NCBI GenBank assembly: GCA_933228675.1
Contig: OW121740.1
Coordinates: forward strand, 126,059,630-126,123,629
Direction of reading: 5' to 3'
Length of the DNA: 64,000 bases
Source: Stomorhina lunata
Lineage: Eukaryota > Arthropoda > Insecta > Diptera > Rhiniidae
Shown: positions 11,100 through 23,099 of the stretch, in pieces
Layout of the letters: each line of letters opens with the position of its first letter
How positions within the stretch are numbered: the stretch's first letter is position 1
Program-made: the position numbers and the translations under genes
Notes under the pieces: model-generated
The model's database searches: none
What the model saw: only the letters and a program-made list of their open reading frames with translations
Told to the model about the DNA's origin: nothing

Positions 11100-13005
11100 A
11101 AAAATGAACTTAAACCTAAAAATATTTCAGGCTTAAGAAACTTCTTTTCAATTTAGAAAAATATGAATTTTAAACAAAAGCTCTGAAATTTCTTTAATTA
11201 AAGCAAAAAAAGTTCTTAAAAACTAAATTTTTGTTTAAAAACATTTAATCCTTTTTTAAGGATATACAAATTATAAAGTTCATTTAAAATATGTATCAAA
11301 CAACATATGCCTTGATTATTTGTTAACCCAAGAAATTGAAAGAAAATCCTAACAGGATGTTTATTATCCTTGCTTATTACCAAGAGATAATTGAACAAGT
11401 TGAGAATTAATTGTATAAAAAAATTACACCAAAAGGATTAAAAACTTGTCAGATTTTTGTTGAAGAAAGCAGTAACATTATCATTATGTTTTGAACATAA
11501 TTAACAAAGTCAACTTGTTACTCATTAAATGATTTAAATTTTCCACTCGTTTTTTTAACTTTTCTGATTTAACAAGACATGACCCCTTAAATTGAACTTT
11601 GAAGAAAAAAAAAAAAATGATGAATACTTAACCCTTAATGAAAAAGGGTTGCAAGGATTACAAACAAAAAGGATATTTGTGAAAGAGTGAGAGTATATCA
11701 TTGAACAGCTGCTGTCAACACATAATTTAACTTAATTCAAAAAATATTAATTTTAACACAAAAATGCTTAAGAAAAAAAAAAAATAAAAAATGATATTAA
11801 TAAATAATTGTTAAAAATTCTGAAAAGCTAGTGCAATGCTGCTAAGTATAAACTTTACAAAGGACTGAAACATTTTCTATTTTCAACCAAAATATTCAAC
11901 TAATTTTTCATTACTCATTGAACATTTGTTCAAATTTTTTTAAGGGAGTTTCCTATTTTTATTTAAAATCCTTAACAATTGTTTAATGTTAAGTCCTTGT
12001 AAGTCGATTAATAGCAGAAACCCCTAAGTACTCAAAATATAATTTTTCCTAAAAAAAAACGAAATTTGCATAAAAATGCTTCATATAATTTACCCCAAAA
12101 AATTTTAATAATGTTGAAATTTTTGAATTTTAATATTTAAAAATGTCATTTGGAATGTCCTTTTGAAATTGTTATTTCATTTTAATGATTGATTATGTAA
12201 TTTATGTAAAATTGTAATTTATGTAAAATTTTCTGCGGTCATTTTTATACGCAATTAAATATATGAAAATAATTTTTCTAAAATTTTCTTTAATTAATAG
12301 AAAACTATACAGATTTAAAGTGAGTTATAAGGGAAGAGCTATCATTAATCATAAAAAAATCCTGAATAGAAAAACTTTGGGTGTAGAAAAGATCCTCTAT
12401 AATTTCGTTTCGTTTGAATAATATAAATTATTTTTTAAAATAGTAACAAAAAAAATTTCTGAAATGCATATTTTTTCTAAACAAATTTAAAATAAATTGT
12501 TAAAAAATTACACAAAATGTATAGCACTAGATTTACAATTTATTACTCAAAATGTTTTGACCCTTTGTTATCCCTATTTATAAATCTACCCATTTACCAC
12601 AAAGAACCAAACGTAATTTTTATGTAGTTATGTGCTTTTGTGATGTCATTTTTTTAAAAAAGTGCCAAAAAATAGTTTTGCCTCTTTGTTCACAATCGGC
12701 CTTCACTTTCAAAAATCCCCACCTAAGGGCCTATATATAGAAAAAGTTGTTCCACAAAATTTTATAAAAAAAATAATTTCCATAGAAAATTGTTTTAATA
12801 ACTCTAAGCAAAATTTGTATTACAAAAAAAAACATTCTATATAAAATTTTTGTTATATAAGATCACCGCGGGAGCTCCACATAGCGTCCAAAAAAGTGAA
12901 AGAAGCAACTGCACACAACCTTTAATGAAAGGACTTCCGAAAAAGGTCGATAATTTTATAAATATCGAATAATAAATTAAAATTTTAATGTTAAATGAAT
13001 TTCAA
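11100..13005. other. AT-rich spacer
   Basis: Mostly featureless AT-rich DNA. It includes TTAACCCTTAATGAAAAAGG at about 11628, a few decayed TATAG-like words near 12730-12850, and a GC-richer patch CCGCGGGAGCTCCACATAGC at about 12866. No supported gene. Confidence 0.5.
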
Positions 13006-13333
13006 TATCGACGTGCGGGAGTTTATGTGCTCTATACGCCAAAAATGCATTTTGAGAAAATTGATCTTGAAGTATTACCTTAATTTTTCTAAAAAAAAAA
13101 ACAAAAAGCTTTTGAGATTTTGAGATACACCATTTGGTATAGAGCAAAATATCACAAAAAACTGTTTTGAAGGATATATAACAAAACAGACACTATTTGT
13201 CTCAAAAACTAGACGAGATAATCGAAAATGGATTGCAGATTTGAAAAATTTAGGGTCGAAAACCTAAAGTGGCATCATTAACTCAAAATGTGTAAAATGG
13301 CGGATAGAGCACATAAACTACCGTACGACAATA
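13006..13333. mobile_element. TA-flanked MITE with roughly 50 bp inverted repeats
   Basis: The left arm, from 13008, contains GGGAGTTTATGTGCTCTATA and then CGCC. The right arm, read on the reverse strand from 13331, contains GGTAGTTTATGTGCTCTATC and then CGCC. Similarity continues inward through CATTTTGAG on both sides. The dinucleotide TA lies at 13006-13007 and 13332-13333, immediately outside the pairing, as expected for a TA-targeting Tc1/mariner-type element. The interior of about 220 bp encodes nothing recognisable. The small plus-strand frame starting at 13288 begins inside the right arm and is fortuitous. Confidence 0.75.
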
Positions 13334-13349
13334 TGTCAACAAAAATTCT

Positions 13350-13422
13350 TTTTAACCATCGGGTCTTGAACTCGCCTCCTTACGACTACCAGGCAGAACC
13401 CCTTCCCATAAGCCACTTCGTA
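13350..13422 (-). repeat. tRNA-like head, probable SINE fragment (minus strand)
   Basis: On the minus strand an A-box-like TGGCTTATGGG starts at 13415 and a B-box GTTCAAGAC (fits GWTCRANNC) starts at 13371. They are 44 bp apart, the spacing of a tRNA. The T-arm stem keeps only three of five pairs and the acceptor ends do not pair, so this is not a functional tRNA. It looks like a decayed tRNA-derived SINE head lying just outside the TA-flanked MITE. Confidence 0.45.
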
Positions 13423-13740
13423 TGTGAAAAACATGTTGGCTTACAATTTACTAAAACAATTTCTATTCTTAGATTCGAAATCATGTCCCAATAACTTGTT
13501 TTAGTTTTTTGAAATATTTTTGTATGTGGTTTCTCGTAAATGTTTCAAGCATTTAATGAAAACTTTGAGACCTATCCAGTCCACATATCAAATTTTTTTT
13601 ATTTTTCTTATTAAACAAGTTTTATTTTTATAAGTTTTGATATAAAATTGACTTATGTTGATATTTTTTATTACCGTGGGACAGTTTTTTGTTTTTTTCA
13701 AAAAATTTAAAATTCGTTGAAAAAAACTTTTTCAATGAAA

Positions 13741-13790
13741 AACAGAACCTAGTCTTGGTGGGATTTGAACCCGAGCCATTTAGTTCAAAT
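13741..13790 (-). repeat. Second tRNA T-arm-like B-box (SINE-like)
   Basis: On the minus strand GGGTTCAAATCCCACC spans 13757-13772. The loop TTCAAAT is closed by three G-C pairs, and the string matches the B-box consensus. No good A-box lies at the expected distance, so it is either a SINE remnant or a pseudo-tRNA fragment. Confidence 0.4.
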
Positions 13791-14382
13791 AATCACTTAT
13801 AAGAAGGAACTTACTGCAATAACTTAAAAGTTATTCGTAGGGTATGTTGTAGTGATTACAAGGTAACAAATTACCTAAGTACATCCCATTACCAAAGTTT
13901 TGCTAGGAATTTATTGTTAAGACAAAATGTTTATCATTTTTTTTTTCTTTTAAAAATTATGGAATCAAAATTCTTTAAAAAAAATTCTTAAGCCTATAAC
14001 AAAAATATGTTTAAGTATTGTTTCAGACTATAACATAAATACCTAAAAGTATGCTTCAAATAATAACGCCCTAATGTATGCTTTTAAAAATTCTCATTTA
14101 ATTAGGCCCAAAAGTATGCAAGACGTTTGCATTTAAATATAATAACAACGTTAATCGCACAAAAAATCGTCATAATTACATTTAGACATTTTCTGTCTGA
14201 TAAATAGCTACTTAATGGAAACAATAACAAAAATCTTAGAAAAAAGCAAATTAAATCTTTATTTTCATGTAAATAAATGTCATTATACCTGTGTCTGCTG
14301 TCATAAATATTTCTAAACCTACCTCAAATTCTCCTCAGCTTTTATAATTATGGAGTAGCTAAAAAGTAAGTCTTTTTATTTA

Positions 14383-14481
14383 TCTGTCATTCCGTCCCTC
14401 TTTTACATTTGGCTTTTGTCTTTAGATATTTTCTTCTCAACTCCCTCCTGGACATTTGTCTGTCATTCTGTCCCTCTTTTC
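14383..14481. repeat. Short direct repeat (TCTGTCATTC-GTCCCTCTTTT)
   Basis: Two copies of a roughly 22 bp pyrimidine-rich word about 75 bp apart, differing at one central C/T. The intervening DNA is also CT-rich on the plus strand. Confidence 0.6.
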
Positions 14482-14766
14482 GCCTCTTGTCTCTAAACTT
14501 TTACTTCACTTTTGGCTTAATTTGATCCTTAAAGTTGTTGTCTGCTAAACAGTCGTTAAACCAACTATTTTTGCTACTACATTTATATTGCGCTTCTAAC
14601 AATGTTTAAACAATAAGATAATATTTTAATTTATATATATTTTTTTTTTTTGTTCATACAGATAAAAACACCATTTAATTTCATGCTACATTTATTTATT
14701 TATTATTTTTGCCACATAAAGAATTTCATGGAAAAAATTCTTAGAATTCTGATGTGAGTGAGTGGA

Positions 14767-14800
14767 TGTTGAGTTGGGTTGAGTTAAGTTGAGTTGAGAC
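14767..14800 (+). repeat. TTGAG microsatellite
   Basis: Imperfect pentanucleotide tract GTTGAGTTGGGTTGAGTTAA continuing as GTTGAGTTGAG. Confidence 0.75.
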
Positions 14801-16125
14801 TCGTAAATGCTTAAAATTGCCTTTTTATTTAGGAATTCGTTGGCGTGTTAAATTTTTCTATAATTATATTTAATAATTATAACAGAAATGTAATGGTACG
14901 TTATTGTGGATAAGACGACTGAGGGCAGTTGTACTGAAGAAAGAAAAAAATTGTCTAATAAAGTGAATAAGAAAGAATTTTATTACTTAATGACTTTGTT
15001 GGGGAGTTCTAAGAAAAAATTTCAGTGTGGTAATTCACTTTCGTTATAGTTAACTAGACACTGAGAAAAATTGTATTAAAACAATGAAGATGGCATTATT
15101 AAATCAGCCTAGAAGTATGCCTCAGATAAGAAGATCTTAAGGCAGTCTTATAGTTTTAATAAAAAAAATATCTAAACTTATGTCTAAAAAGTGTAGTATA
15201 CTTTCAGGCGAAATTTTTTATTAATATATTAAGTATTGTTTATAAATATTGCATACTTTTAGGCGTACTACAAATAAATAAAATAAGCCATACTTTTAGG
15301 AGAAAAATTTTAAAATATTAATTTGATATAGATTTTTAATAAATTTTGAAATTCTCCTCAGTATTTTTCCTAATGTCTGACTAAACAAATATTTTTTTTT
15401 TTTTGTATAAACAAAAACTCTAGTAAAAAATTTCTTTTTTATCAAAATAAACAATATTTACATACTCATTCTAATATTCCTGAAACTTAAGCAAAAATAT
15501 ATGTCACAGCTGTTTAGCTATAAAAATTCTTAGAATAAAATTTATTAACTCATTATTTTGCCATAAAAAATAAACAAAACAAAAATAAAGCCACAAAAAA
15601 AACTCCTTCAACACTTTATAAAAAACATTCGAAAAAGATCACATTACTTTTTCAAATTAAAGGCAAATTTTTAAAAATCTGCTCTTCAGACACTTAAAAA
15701 CTTCATTCAATTTTTTTATTTGTATCAAAAAAAAAAAAAAATTGTTTGCTCTAAATAATTTTTGTTACATCATCGCTTTTTCTTAAAAGTATGACTCTTA
15801 GCAATATTCACATTTGTTTATATTCATTTTTTGGTAATTTTAGATTTTTATACAAATTTGTTTATAAAACTATAAAAAAAAATTGTTTATTTTCACTTTC
15901 ATACTTTGTGTAAACGATTTTTGATTTTGTGAGTGTAAATAAATTGAAAATTGTTTATTTGAAATTTAATTATGACATTTTGTTTGAAAATTTAAAATCA
16001 ATTGAAGGAAATTGAAAATATACAAAGGTCAATGATCTTTGATCAGTAGAGAGGATTTTTATATTGGCAAAAAGAATAAAGATATTGAAATTAGTTTGAA
16101 AATCACAAATTTTATTTAGAAAATC

Positions 16126-17598
16126 TAAAAAAAATATAGAAAAATTTTCAATAAAGAAATTTTTCTATAGAAAAATTTTCAATAAAAAAATCTTGCTATA
16201 GAAAAATTTTCAATAAAAAAATTTTTCTATAGAAAAATTTTCAATAAAAAAATTTTCGATAAAATTTTTTTTTTTCGATAGAATTATTTTTCTGTAGAAA
16301 ATTGTCGATATTATTTTTCTATAGAAACATTTTTGATAGAATTATTTTTCTATAGAAAAATTTTCGATAGAATTAGTTTTTTATAGAAAAATTTTCGATA
16401 GAACTAGTTTTCTATAGAAAAATTTTCGATAGAATTAGTTTTCTATAGAAAAATTTTCGATAGAATTAGTTTCCTATAGCAAAATTTTCGATAGAATTAG
16501 TTTTCTATAGAAAAATTTTCGATAGAATTAGTTTTCTATAGAAAAATTTTCGATAGAATTAGTTTTCTATAGAAAAATTTTCGTTAGAAATATTTTTCTA
16601 TAGAAAAATTTTCGATAGAAATAGTTTTCTATAGAAAAATTTTCTATAGAAATAGTTTTCTATAGAAAAATTTTCGATAGAAATAGTGTTCTATAGAAAA
16701 ATTTTCGTTAGAAATATTTTTCTATAGAAAAATTTTCGTTAGAAATATTTTTCTATAGAAAAATTTTCGTTAGAAATATTTTTCTATAGAAAAATTTTCG
16801 TTAGAAATATTTTTCTATAGAAAAATTTTCGTTAGAAATATTTTTCTATAGAAAAATTTTCGTTAGAAATATTTTTCTATAGAAAAATTTTCTTTAGAAA
16901 TATTTTTCTATAGAAAAATTTTCGTTAGAAATATTTTTCTATAGAAAAATTTTCGTTAGAAATATTTTTCTATAGAAAAATTTTCGTTAGAAATATTTTT
17001 CTATAGAAAAATTTTCGTTAGAAATATTTTTCTATAGAAAAATTTTCGTTAGAAATATTTTTCTATAGAAAAATTTTCGTTAGAAATATTTTTCTATAGA
17101 AAAATTTTCGTTAGAAATATTTTTCTATAGAAAAATTTTCGTTAGAAATATTTTTCTATAGAAAAATTTTCGTTAGAAATATTTTTCTATAGAAAAATTT
17201 TCGTTAGAAATATTTTTCTATAGAAACATTTTCGTTAGAAATATTTTTCTATAGAAAAATTTTCGTTAGAAATATTTTTCTATAGAAAAATTTTCGTTAG
17301 AAATATTTTTCTATAGAAAAATTTTCGTTAGAAATATTTTTCTATAGAAAAATTTTCGTTAGAAATATTTTTCTATAGAAAAATTTTCGTTAGAAATATT
17401 TTTCTATAGAAAAATTTTCGTTAGAAATATTTTTCTATAGAAAAATTTTCGTTAGAAATATTTTTCTATAGAAAAATTTTCGTTAGAAATATTTTTCAAT
17501 ATAGAAAAATTTTCGATAGAAATATTTTTCTATATAGAAAAATTTTTGATAGAAATATTTTTCTATATAGAAAAATTTTTGATAGAAATATTTTTCTA
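16126..17598. repeat. Homogeneous 31 bp satellite array A4
   Basis: The youngest and most regular block of the TATAG family. The unit is TTTTTCTATAGAAAAATTTT plus CGTTAGAAATA. CTATAG occurs every 31 bp from 16691 to 17466 (775 bp, 26 consecutive cores) with no length change and only rare substitutions, such as CTTTAG near 16892 and GAAACATT near 17226. The left part (about 16255-16690) uses a GATAGAATTAGTTTTCTATAG variant, also at 31 bp. The right edge (17500-17598) shifts to CTATATAGAAAA cores. Confidence 0.95.
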
Positions 17599-18351
17599 CA
17601 GATTGGCTGAAATCTTTAAGAGAAATATAAAAATGTTTAAGTCTTTCCAAACTTACCTTAACTTGATAGGAATTCAAACGAGTCTTGGGCAATAGATTAA
17701 ATGAAGAAAAATCCAAACGTCTTGAAAAAATGCCATTGCAGCCAGATGTAGAGCTAAAATTAAAAAGAACAATTTAATTTTTAATAAAAAAAATTATTGC
17801 AATTCCTAGAATAAAGGAAATATCATTCTATGATAATATATTATAAACTAAATAAATAATTAATTCAAATTCATTAGAATTTTTCAATAACAGTTTTTCA
17901 ATACAATAACTTTTTAAAAGTGAAATCAAGCGAAAATGTTAATCTTACAACAACAAAAAAATTGTTGTTAATTGAAACGTATTTAACAAATTGATAAATG
18001 ATTTTACAATTAAGGTTCCAGAATGACTGCGGTTTAAAGATAATTTATAATAATTTATCACAAAAAGTTTAAGAGAAAAATTATTTTAAAAAAGTTGCTA
18101 ATGAAAATAAAGAAACCACAGATTAATAAAATTAAATTAAAAGTATTATTAACAAAAGTAAAACATGGAAAAAATAAGAAAAAGTAAAAATTATTAAACA
18201 AAAAAAATCTAAAAACGATAAGCGGAAGGTTAGGAACCATAGAATTTTAATAAAATCACAGTCAAGTCCGTTTAAGTGCCCACATTTTACTATTTTAAAA
18301 ATTCTGAATTATCTTCAAAAATTCAATGAAAAAAGCTTAAAGTTCTACTTG
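17599..18351. other. AT-rich spacer, nothing specific seen
   Basis: Lies between the 31 bp satellite and the foldback hairpin. Only A/T-rich DNA is visible. The minus-strand frame at 18058-18240 encodes F/L/I-rich low-complexity peptide and is not credible. Confidence 0.55.
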
Positions 18352-18585
18352 AAAAGTTTAGAGCTATACATATTTTTTTGTATAACTCTTAAGCCAAAGG
18401 CAATATAATATAAAGATATTGCACCCCATACATTTCTACTGTAAAAAGTGAAATTAAAGGGGATACAAAACATTTTTCATTGTTTCACTTTTTACAGTAA
18501 AAATGTATGGGGTGCAATATCTTTATATTATATTGCCTTTGGCTTAAGAGTTATACAAAAAAATATGTATGGCTCTAAACTTTTC
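18352..18585. mobile_element. Near-perfect 102 bp inverted repeat (foldback / hairpin)
   Basis: The left arm 18352-18453 and right arm 18483/84-18585 are reverse complements over 102 bp with two differences that I can see (near 18365 and 18435). They are separated by a loop of about 29 bp. The arms include CTTAAGCCAAAGGCAATATA and GATATTGCACCCCATACATT. It is either a young MITE of foldback type or a local inverted duplication. A transcript would form a long double-stranded hairpin: one mismatch would be G-U and the other C-A. Confidence 0.93.
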
Positions 18586-19348
18586 AAAACTTACAAACAA
18601 ACATACATTTCATGAGCAAGTGTATGTGTCTTAGCTTGCTCCCATTGGATAATCGTCTCCATTTGTTGTTAACGAATTAGAGTAAAAGCTTTATACTCTT
18701 TATGGGACTTTTCAAAACGACCATACGTTAAATCAATGTATGAAAGTACAACATCATTATATTATAGAATTTTTGCTTAAACGCAAACTACTGTCTTCTG
18801 AAGACCACTTCAAAAATCTTTCTTAATTCAGGTAAAATTTTTGAAACCTTTTTTTCTCGTATACAAATAAAATCAACCAAAAATCTCAAGTCTCACTTGA
18901 TGAATAATCTTTATTTATTAAACATATTTAAAAATTTTTATTTGCTCTTTTTTATTTATAAAGTAATCAAAAAATAAACCAAAAAGTGCCAAAATTATAA
19001 AAACAAAAAAAATTAAACAAAAATAAAATGAAAGAGAAAATGAAAAAAATGAAATAATTCTGTTGTTGATTTTTTGATTTTTGCTTTTTTGTTTATAACC
19101 TTGACATTGAATTTGTTTGATATTTTTTTACATTTTTGTTTTAAATTTTATTTTTTTTTTTCATTCAAAACCCCTTCAACGAAAATATTAGCGAAATAAA
19201 GAAAGAAATAACAAAAAAAATAAAACATTAAGAGCATTAATAGTCCAAACATGGAGTGGGGGCAAAATGAGTGAAAACGACATTAGAAATATCAACAAAA
19301 AACATCAGCAGGAATAAAATTTATTATTATAGCTTTTATTTTGGGTTA
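18586..19348. other. AT-rich spacer
   Basis: A short normal-complexity patch (about 18600-18730, including CTTGCTCCCATTGGATAATC) is followed by A/T-run DNA. No gene recognised. Confidence 0.5.
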
Positions 19349-20290
19349 GATTAACCCATTAGGGGAATGCAAGAAAGTGAGGGCTATTTAAGAATATTTA
19401 AATTTATTAGAAAAATTTAAGTAAATTATCAGAAGTTTCGTTATTTTTTTTAATTTTTTCGTAATCAAAGCAATTATTTCATCTTTTTACTATAAAAACC
19501 TATTTTATTTCATACAGTCTCTTAAAGCTATATAAAAGAAAACGGATGAGTCGTTCTCGAGTTAGGACGAAATAGGTCTCCGTACCTGACTAATTTAAGG
19601 GGAAAAATTTGCCACGCCCATACAAAAAAATCCAAATCTGATGGAAAAAAACCGACAACGGATCTGAGTTTAGCGCATCAAAATCCATGTAGTCCACATA
19701 GTTTTATTAAAAGGAGGATTTGGCTGCAGAGCAGTGTAATAGACCAGAGTTAGTCCCCTCTAAACGACAGAGCTGAACAAGTTTAGATAAGATATTTTAT
19801 GGACTTCTTCCCCTCTTCGCCACATTTTTGCAATCAGATTTTGCTAAAAGTTGTTTTGTATATTTTAATTAAGAAAATTGCGATATCTGTAGAACAGACA
19901 TTAGTAAAAAATCGGTGCAGTATAGAACAAAAATTGAAAATTTAAATTTTTTAAGTTAAATATCTTTAAAACCGTAAGAGATAGGATATGCATGTCGGGA
20001 TGTTTTTTGTAGATCTTGAACTATATAGTTGTTATATAGTAAGATTCCTAAAATTAGTTGAGAAATGAGAATTATAGATCATTTTAAGTTATTTTTGAGT
20101 CTGAGGTGCCCTACTTTAAGGGGCCGAATATGCCGCCTCGGTAAAATCTAGGCTTTCCAGGTTAAGAATTTAAGTTCCCCAACGTTATATATACGCACAT
20201 GCATTGATTTTAAAATCCGCCCAACGGTAAAGGAGATCCGGACTTACTTCCATTATATTTTGCCACCATTCCACTGTACAATGCTTGAGT
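19349..20290. other. Transposon-like unique block without intact ORF
   Basis: Less AT-rich than its surroundings. It starts near TTAACCCATTAGG (19352). Two diverged segments share a TTTAAGGGG...TGCC block: CTAATTTAAGGGGAAAAATT (about 19600) and CCCTACTTTAAGGGGCCGAA (about 20110). The texture (GGAGATCCGGAC, CAACGGATCTGAG) is that of eroded mobile-element DNA, but every frame is broken and I cannot assign a family. It leads directly into the 402 bp tandem repeat. Confidence 0.35.
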
Positions 20291-21267
20291 TGTTTCGTGT
20301 AGTCTACCACATTACCTTCACATGACGGTCGCAAGTAAGGATAGATCTGGTCTTGACAGGGAAAGAAGTCTGTAAGAACGTTTCCTATATAATAGAGTCT
20401 TATCGGTCTGTTATATAGGAAAATAAATCCTCGAAAGACGTCTATTTAAAAATTGTCCCAAGTTGACGATAGAAATAGTTTCCTTTCATAGAAATTATGA
20501 AAAAGTTTAAGACAAAACAAAATTTCTTCTATAGAAAAAAGTTGATAATAGGACAAATTTTATTTTAAAATTTTACGACGGGGCAAGTTTTCTTTTAAAG
20601 AAAAGTTGAGAATAAAAAAAAGTGAAATTTTTTAACAATAGATGACGATGGGACAGTTTTTTGTCTTAGAAAAGTTGAAGCTATTACAGGTTTTGTTTCG
20701 TGCAGTATACCACATTACCTTCACATGACGGTCCCAAGTAAGGATAGATCTGGTCTTGACAGGGAAAGAATTATGTAAGAATGTTTCCTATATAATAGAG
20801 TCTTATCGGTCTGTTATATAGGAAAATAAATCCTCGAAAGACGTCTATTTAAAAATTGTCCCAAGTTGACGATAGAAATAGTTTCCTTTCATAGAAATTA
20901 TGAAAAAGTTTAAGACAAAACAAAATTTCTTCTATAGAAAAAAGTTGATAATAGGACAAATTTTATTTTAAAATTTTACGACGGGGCAAGTCTTCTTTTA
21001 AAGAAAAGTTGAGAATAAAAAAAGTGAAATTTTTTAACAATAGATGACGATGGGACAGTTTTTTGTCTTAGAAAAGTTGAAGCTATGACAGGTTTTGTTT
21101 CGTGCAGTATACCACATTACCTTCACATGACGGTCCCAAGTAAGGGTAGATCTGGTCTTAACAGGGAAAAAATTATGTAAGAATGTTTCCTATATAATAG
21201 AGTCTTATCGGTCTGTTATATAGGAAAATAAATCCTCGAAAGACGTCTATTTAAAAATTGTCCCAAG
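20291..21267. repeat. 402 bp tandem repeat, about 2.4 copies, nearly identical
   Basis: TGTTTCGTG marks copy starts at 20291, 20694 and 21096 (403 and 402 bp apart). The third copy stops at TTGTCCCAAG (21267). Copies differ at only scattered positions. Each carries a small palindrome, TTTCCTATATAA ... TTATATAGGAAA (20381-20422 in copy 1), and the block AGTTGACGATAGAAATAG shared with the 23.1-24.8 kb family. High identity points to very recent duplication. Confidence 0.95.
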
Positions 21268-23099
21268 TCTTTCTAAGACGTCTGCTAAAGAGTTTCCTGG
21301 CTCGGCGTCCAAAATAGTTGGATATTGAACCACTGGAGACAAAAACTTTTAGTTGTCAGAACAAAGTTTTGTGAATATTTTCAATTTGATTTTAAATAAT
21401 TTGATTGCATCAAATAAAACTTTTAGTTGAGGGGACAATATTTCTAGTTATTTGGTTGTGTCAACTAAAACTTTTAATTGTTTAAAGATTTTACGATATA
21501 ATTAATCTCATTATTTTAACTATATTTGAACACCTTAATTCGTTAACGAAAATTTTGTTATTACAAGGTTATTATTCTAATTTTCTGTACAAAATTCCTA
21601 CTATACGCTTTTGATATTCTTATTGTTCGTTTATGAATCAGAAAGTAATACTTTAATGTCTAAAGTCGCTTAAGCGCAACAAAGGGTTAATTTGAGAACC
21701 CCAAAATATATTTTTAACCAACAAAATTCTATATTTCTATTTCAAATTTGTTTCCTTTCCTTTTTTCCTATTAAAAATCTTTGAGAGATCATTAAAAAAA
21801 ATGTGGAGGTGGAGAGATGGTATCATACACGCGCGCTTAAACTGTCAGTTGTTAACAAAAAACAAAAAAAAACTTGAATGATTTTATTTAATTCTGATAC
21901 TTAAGTTTTGTTAAAATTTAAATTCGTTTTACCAGACATGACTAGATGATGATGATGAATGTTATTGTTTAAAATTAAATCTATAACAATTAGATATTTT
22001 GTTTAAACAATTAAGGGAAAAAATTAACAACAAAAATTTTTATTTAACAAAAATTGAAACCACCAAAAAAATTTGAAAGCGGAAATTCAAATTTTCGTTT
22101 TAGAAATAAATAATTAGTAAAAAAAATCGCTTATGGTAATAAATGTTATAAAAAATGTTTGTGGACATTAATTTATATTTAATGACAAAGGATTGAAATT
22201 AAATAACGTAAAAATGTGATTTAAAAAAAAATATTAAATTTTTAAAAAGCTAAAATTTATATTTAACAAAATTCTAAAAATAACAAAATTTATTATTGAA
22301 TTTAAATTAAATGAATTTGTCATACGAATTACTTAATTTTAAAACTGGTTTTATAAAAATACAAATTTTTCAATAACAAAAGACGTTTGAAAAAAAAAAC
22401 ATGTATACAATACTTTTCCGTTCTTTGGTAATGCCTAGCACTTATTTTACTCATTACTTTATGCATTCCAGACCTACATTACCAAATTAACAACAAAATC
22501 TACAACTTCTTAGTCTTGAAAATTTTTTATATTTTCATTTCAGAAATAACTCAGTATCTTTAAATATAACAAATATTTAAACTAATACCTCTCTGACACA
22601 CATTTTAATTTCAACTTTTTTTATTTTCAATTTTTCTTATCAAATTCCTTTAGTTTTGCATTTGATAAGAACCTTAAGTACCGGTAAACTTTCCAGGAAC
22701 CCCTGAGTCGTAAAGTCTACAAAAATTTAAAATTTTTTAAGAAAAGCAAAAACAAAGACTTTGTATTGTTGTATTAACTTATCAACGAGTTTTTTATTGA
22801 AATAAAATTTTATTTATAAAATTAACAGCCTGTTTATAACTTTTTATCATTTAATTAACAAAAAAAAATAAAAGCGAAGGCCTGTTTTTTTGCGCCCAGC
22901 AAAAAATTTTGTACATTTGTTTAAAATTATGACTAAAATGTTAAACAAATGATATTTTTAAAAAATATTATATAATCAAAAAAAAATTAAACGATAAAAA
23001 GGAGGAATTATTAAGAGAAAATGAAGTATACATTGACGATATTTTTCGATATTTAAACAACCATTTTTAAATATTACGCGATATTCATAAACAATTTTT
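21268..23099. other. AT-rich spacer
   Basis: Contains a few ACTAAAACTTTTAGTTG-like words at about 21340-21480 and a short GC patch CATACACGCGCGCTTAAAC near 21825. Otherwise AT-rich with no supported gene. Confidence 0.5.

Larger units (their letters stand above)
13791..16125. other. AT-rich spacer with dispersed GTATGC motif
   Basis: No gene seen. The word CCTAAAAGTATGC and variants occur in one orientation at 14042, 14069, 14106 and 15108, and in the opposite orientation (GCATACTTTTAGGC) at 15195, 15251 and 15288. A direct repeat containing TCTGTCATTCYGTCCCTCTT occurs near 14383 and 14458. The rest is A/T-run DNA. Confidence 0.55.

Noticed and set aside
13288..13494. 68-codon plus-strand frame with balanced composition
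   Set aside because: It begins in the right inverted repeat of the MITE and runs antisense through the tRNA-like boxes. No protein family suggested.
19349..21690. Full piggyBac element from TTAACCCATTAGG (19352) to AAAGGGTTAA (about 21683)
   Set aside because: The ends share only the first few bases, no transposase frame lies between, and the 402 bp tandem repeat occupies the interior.
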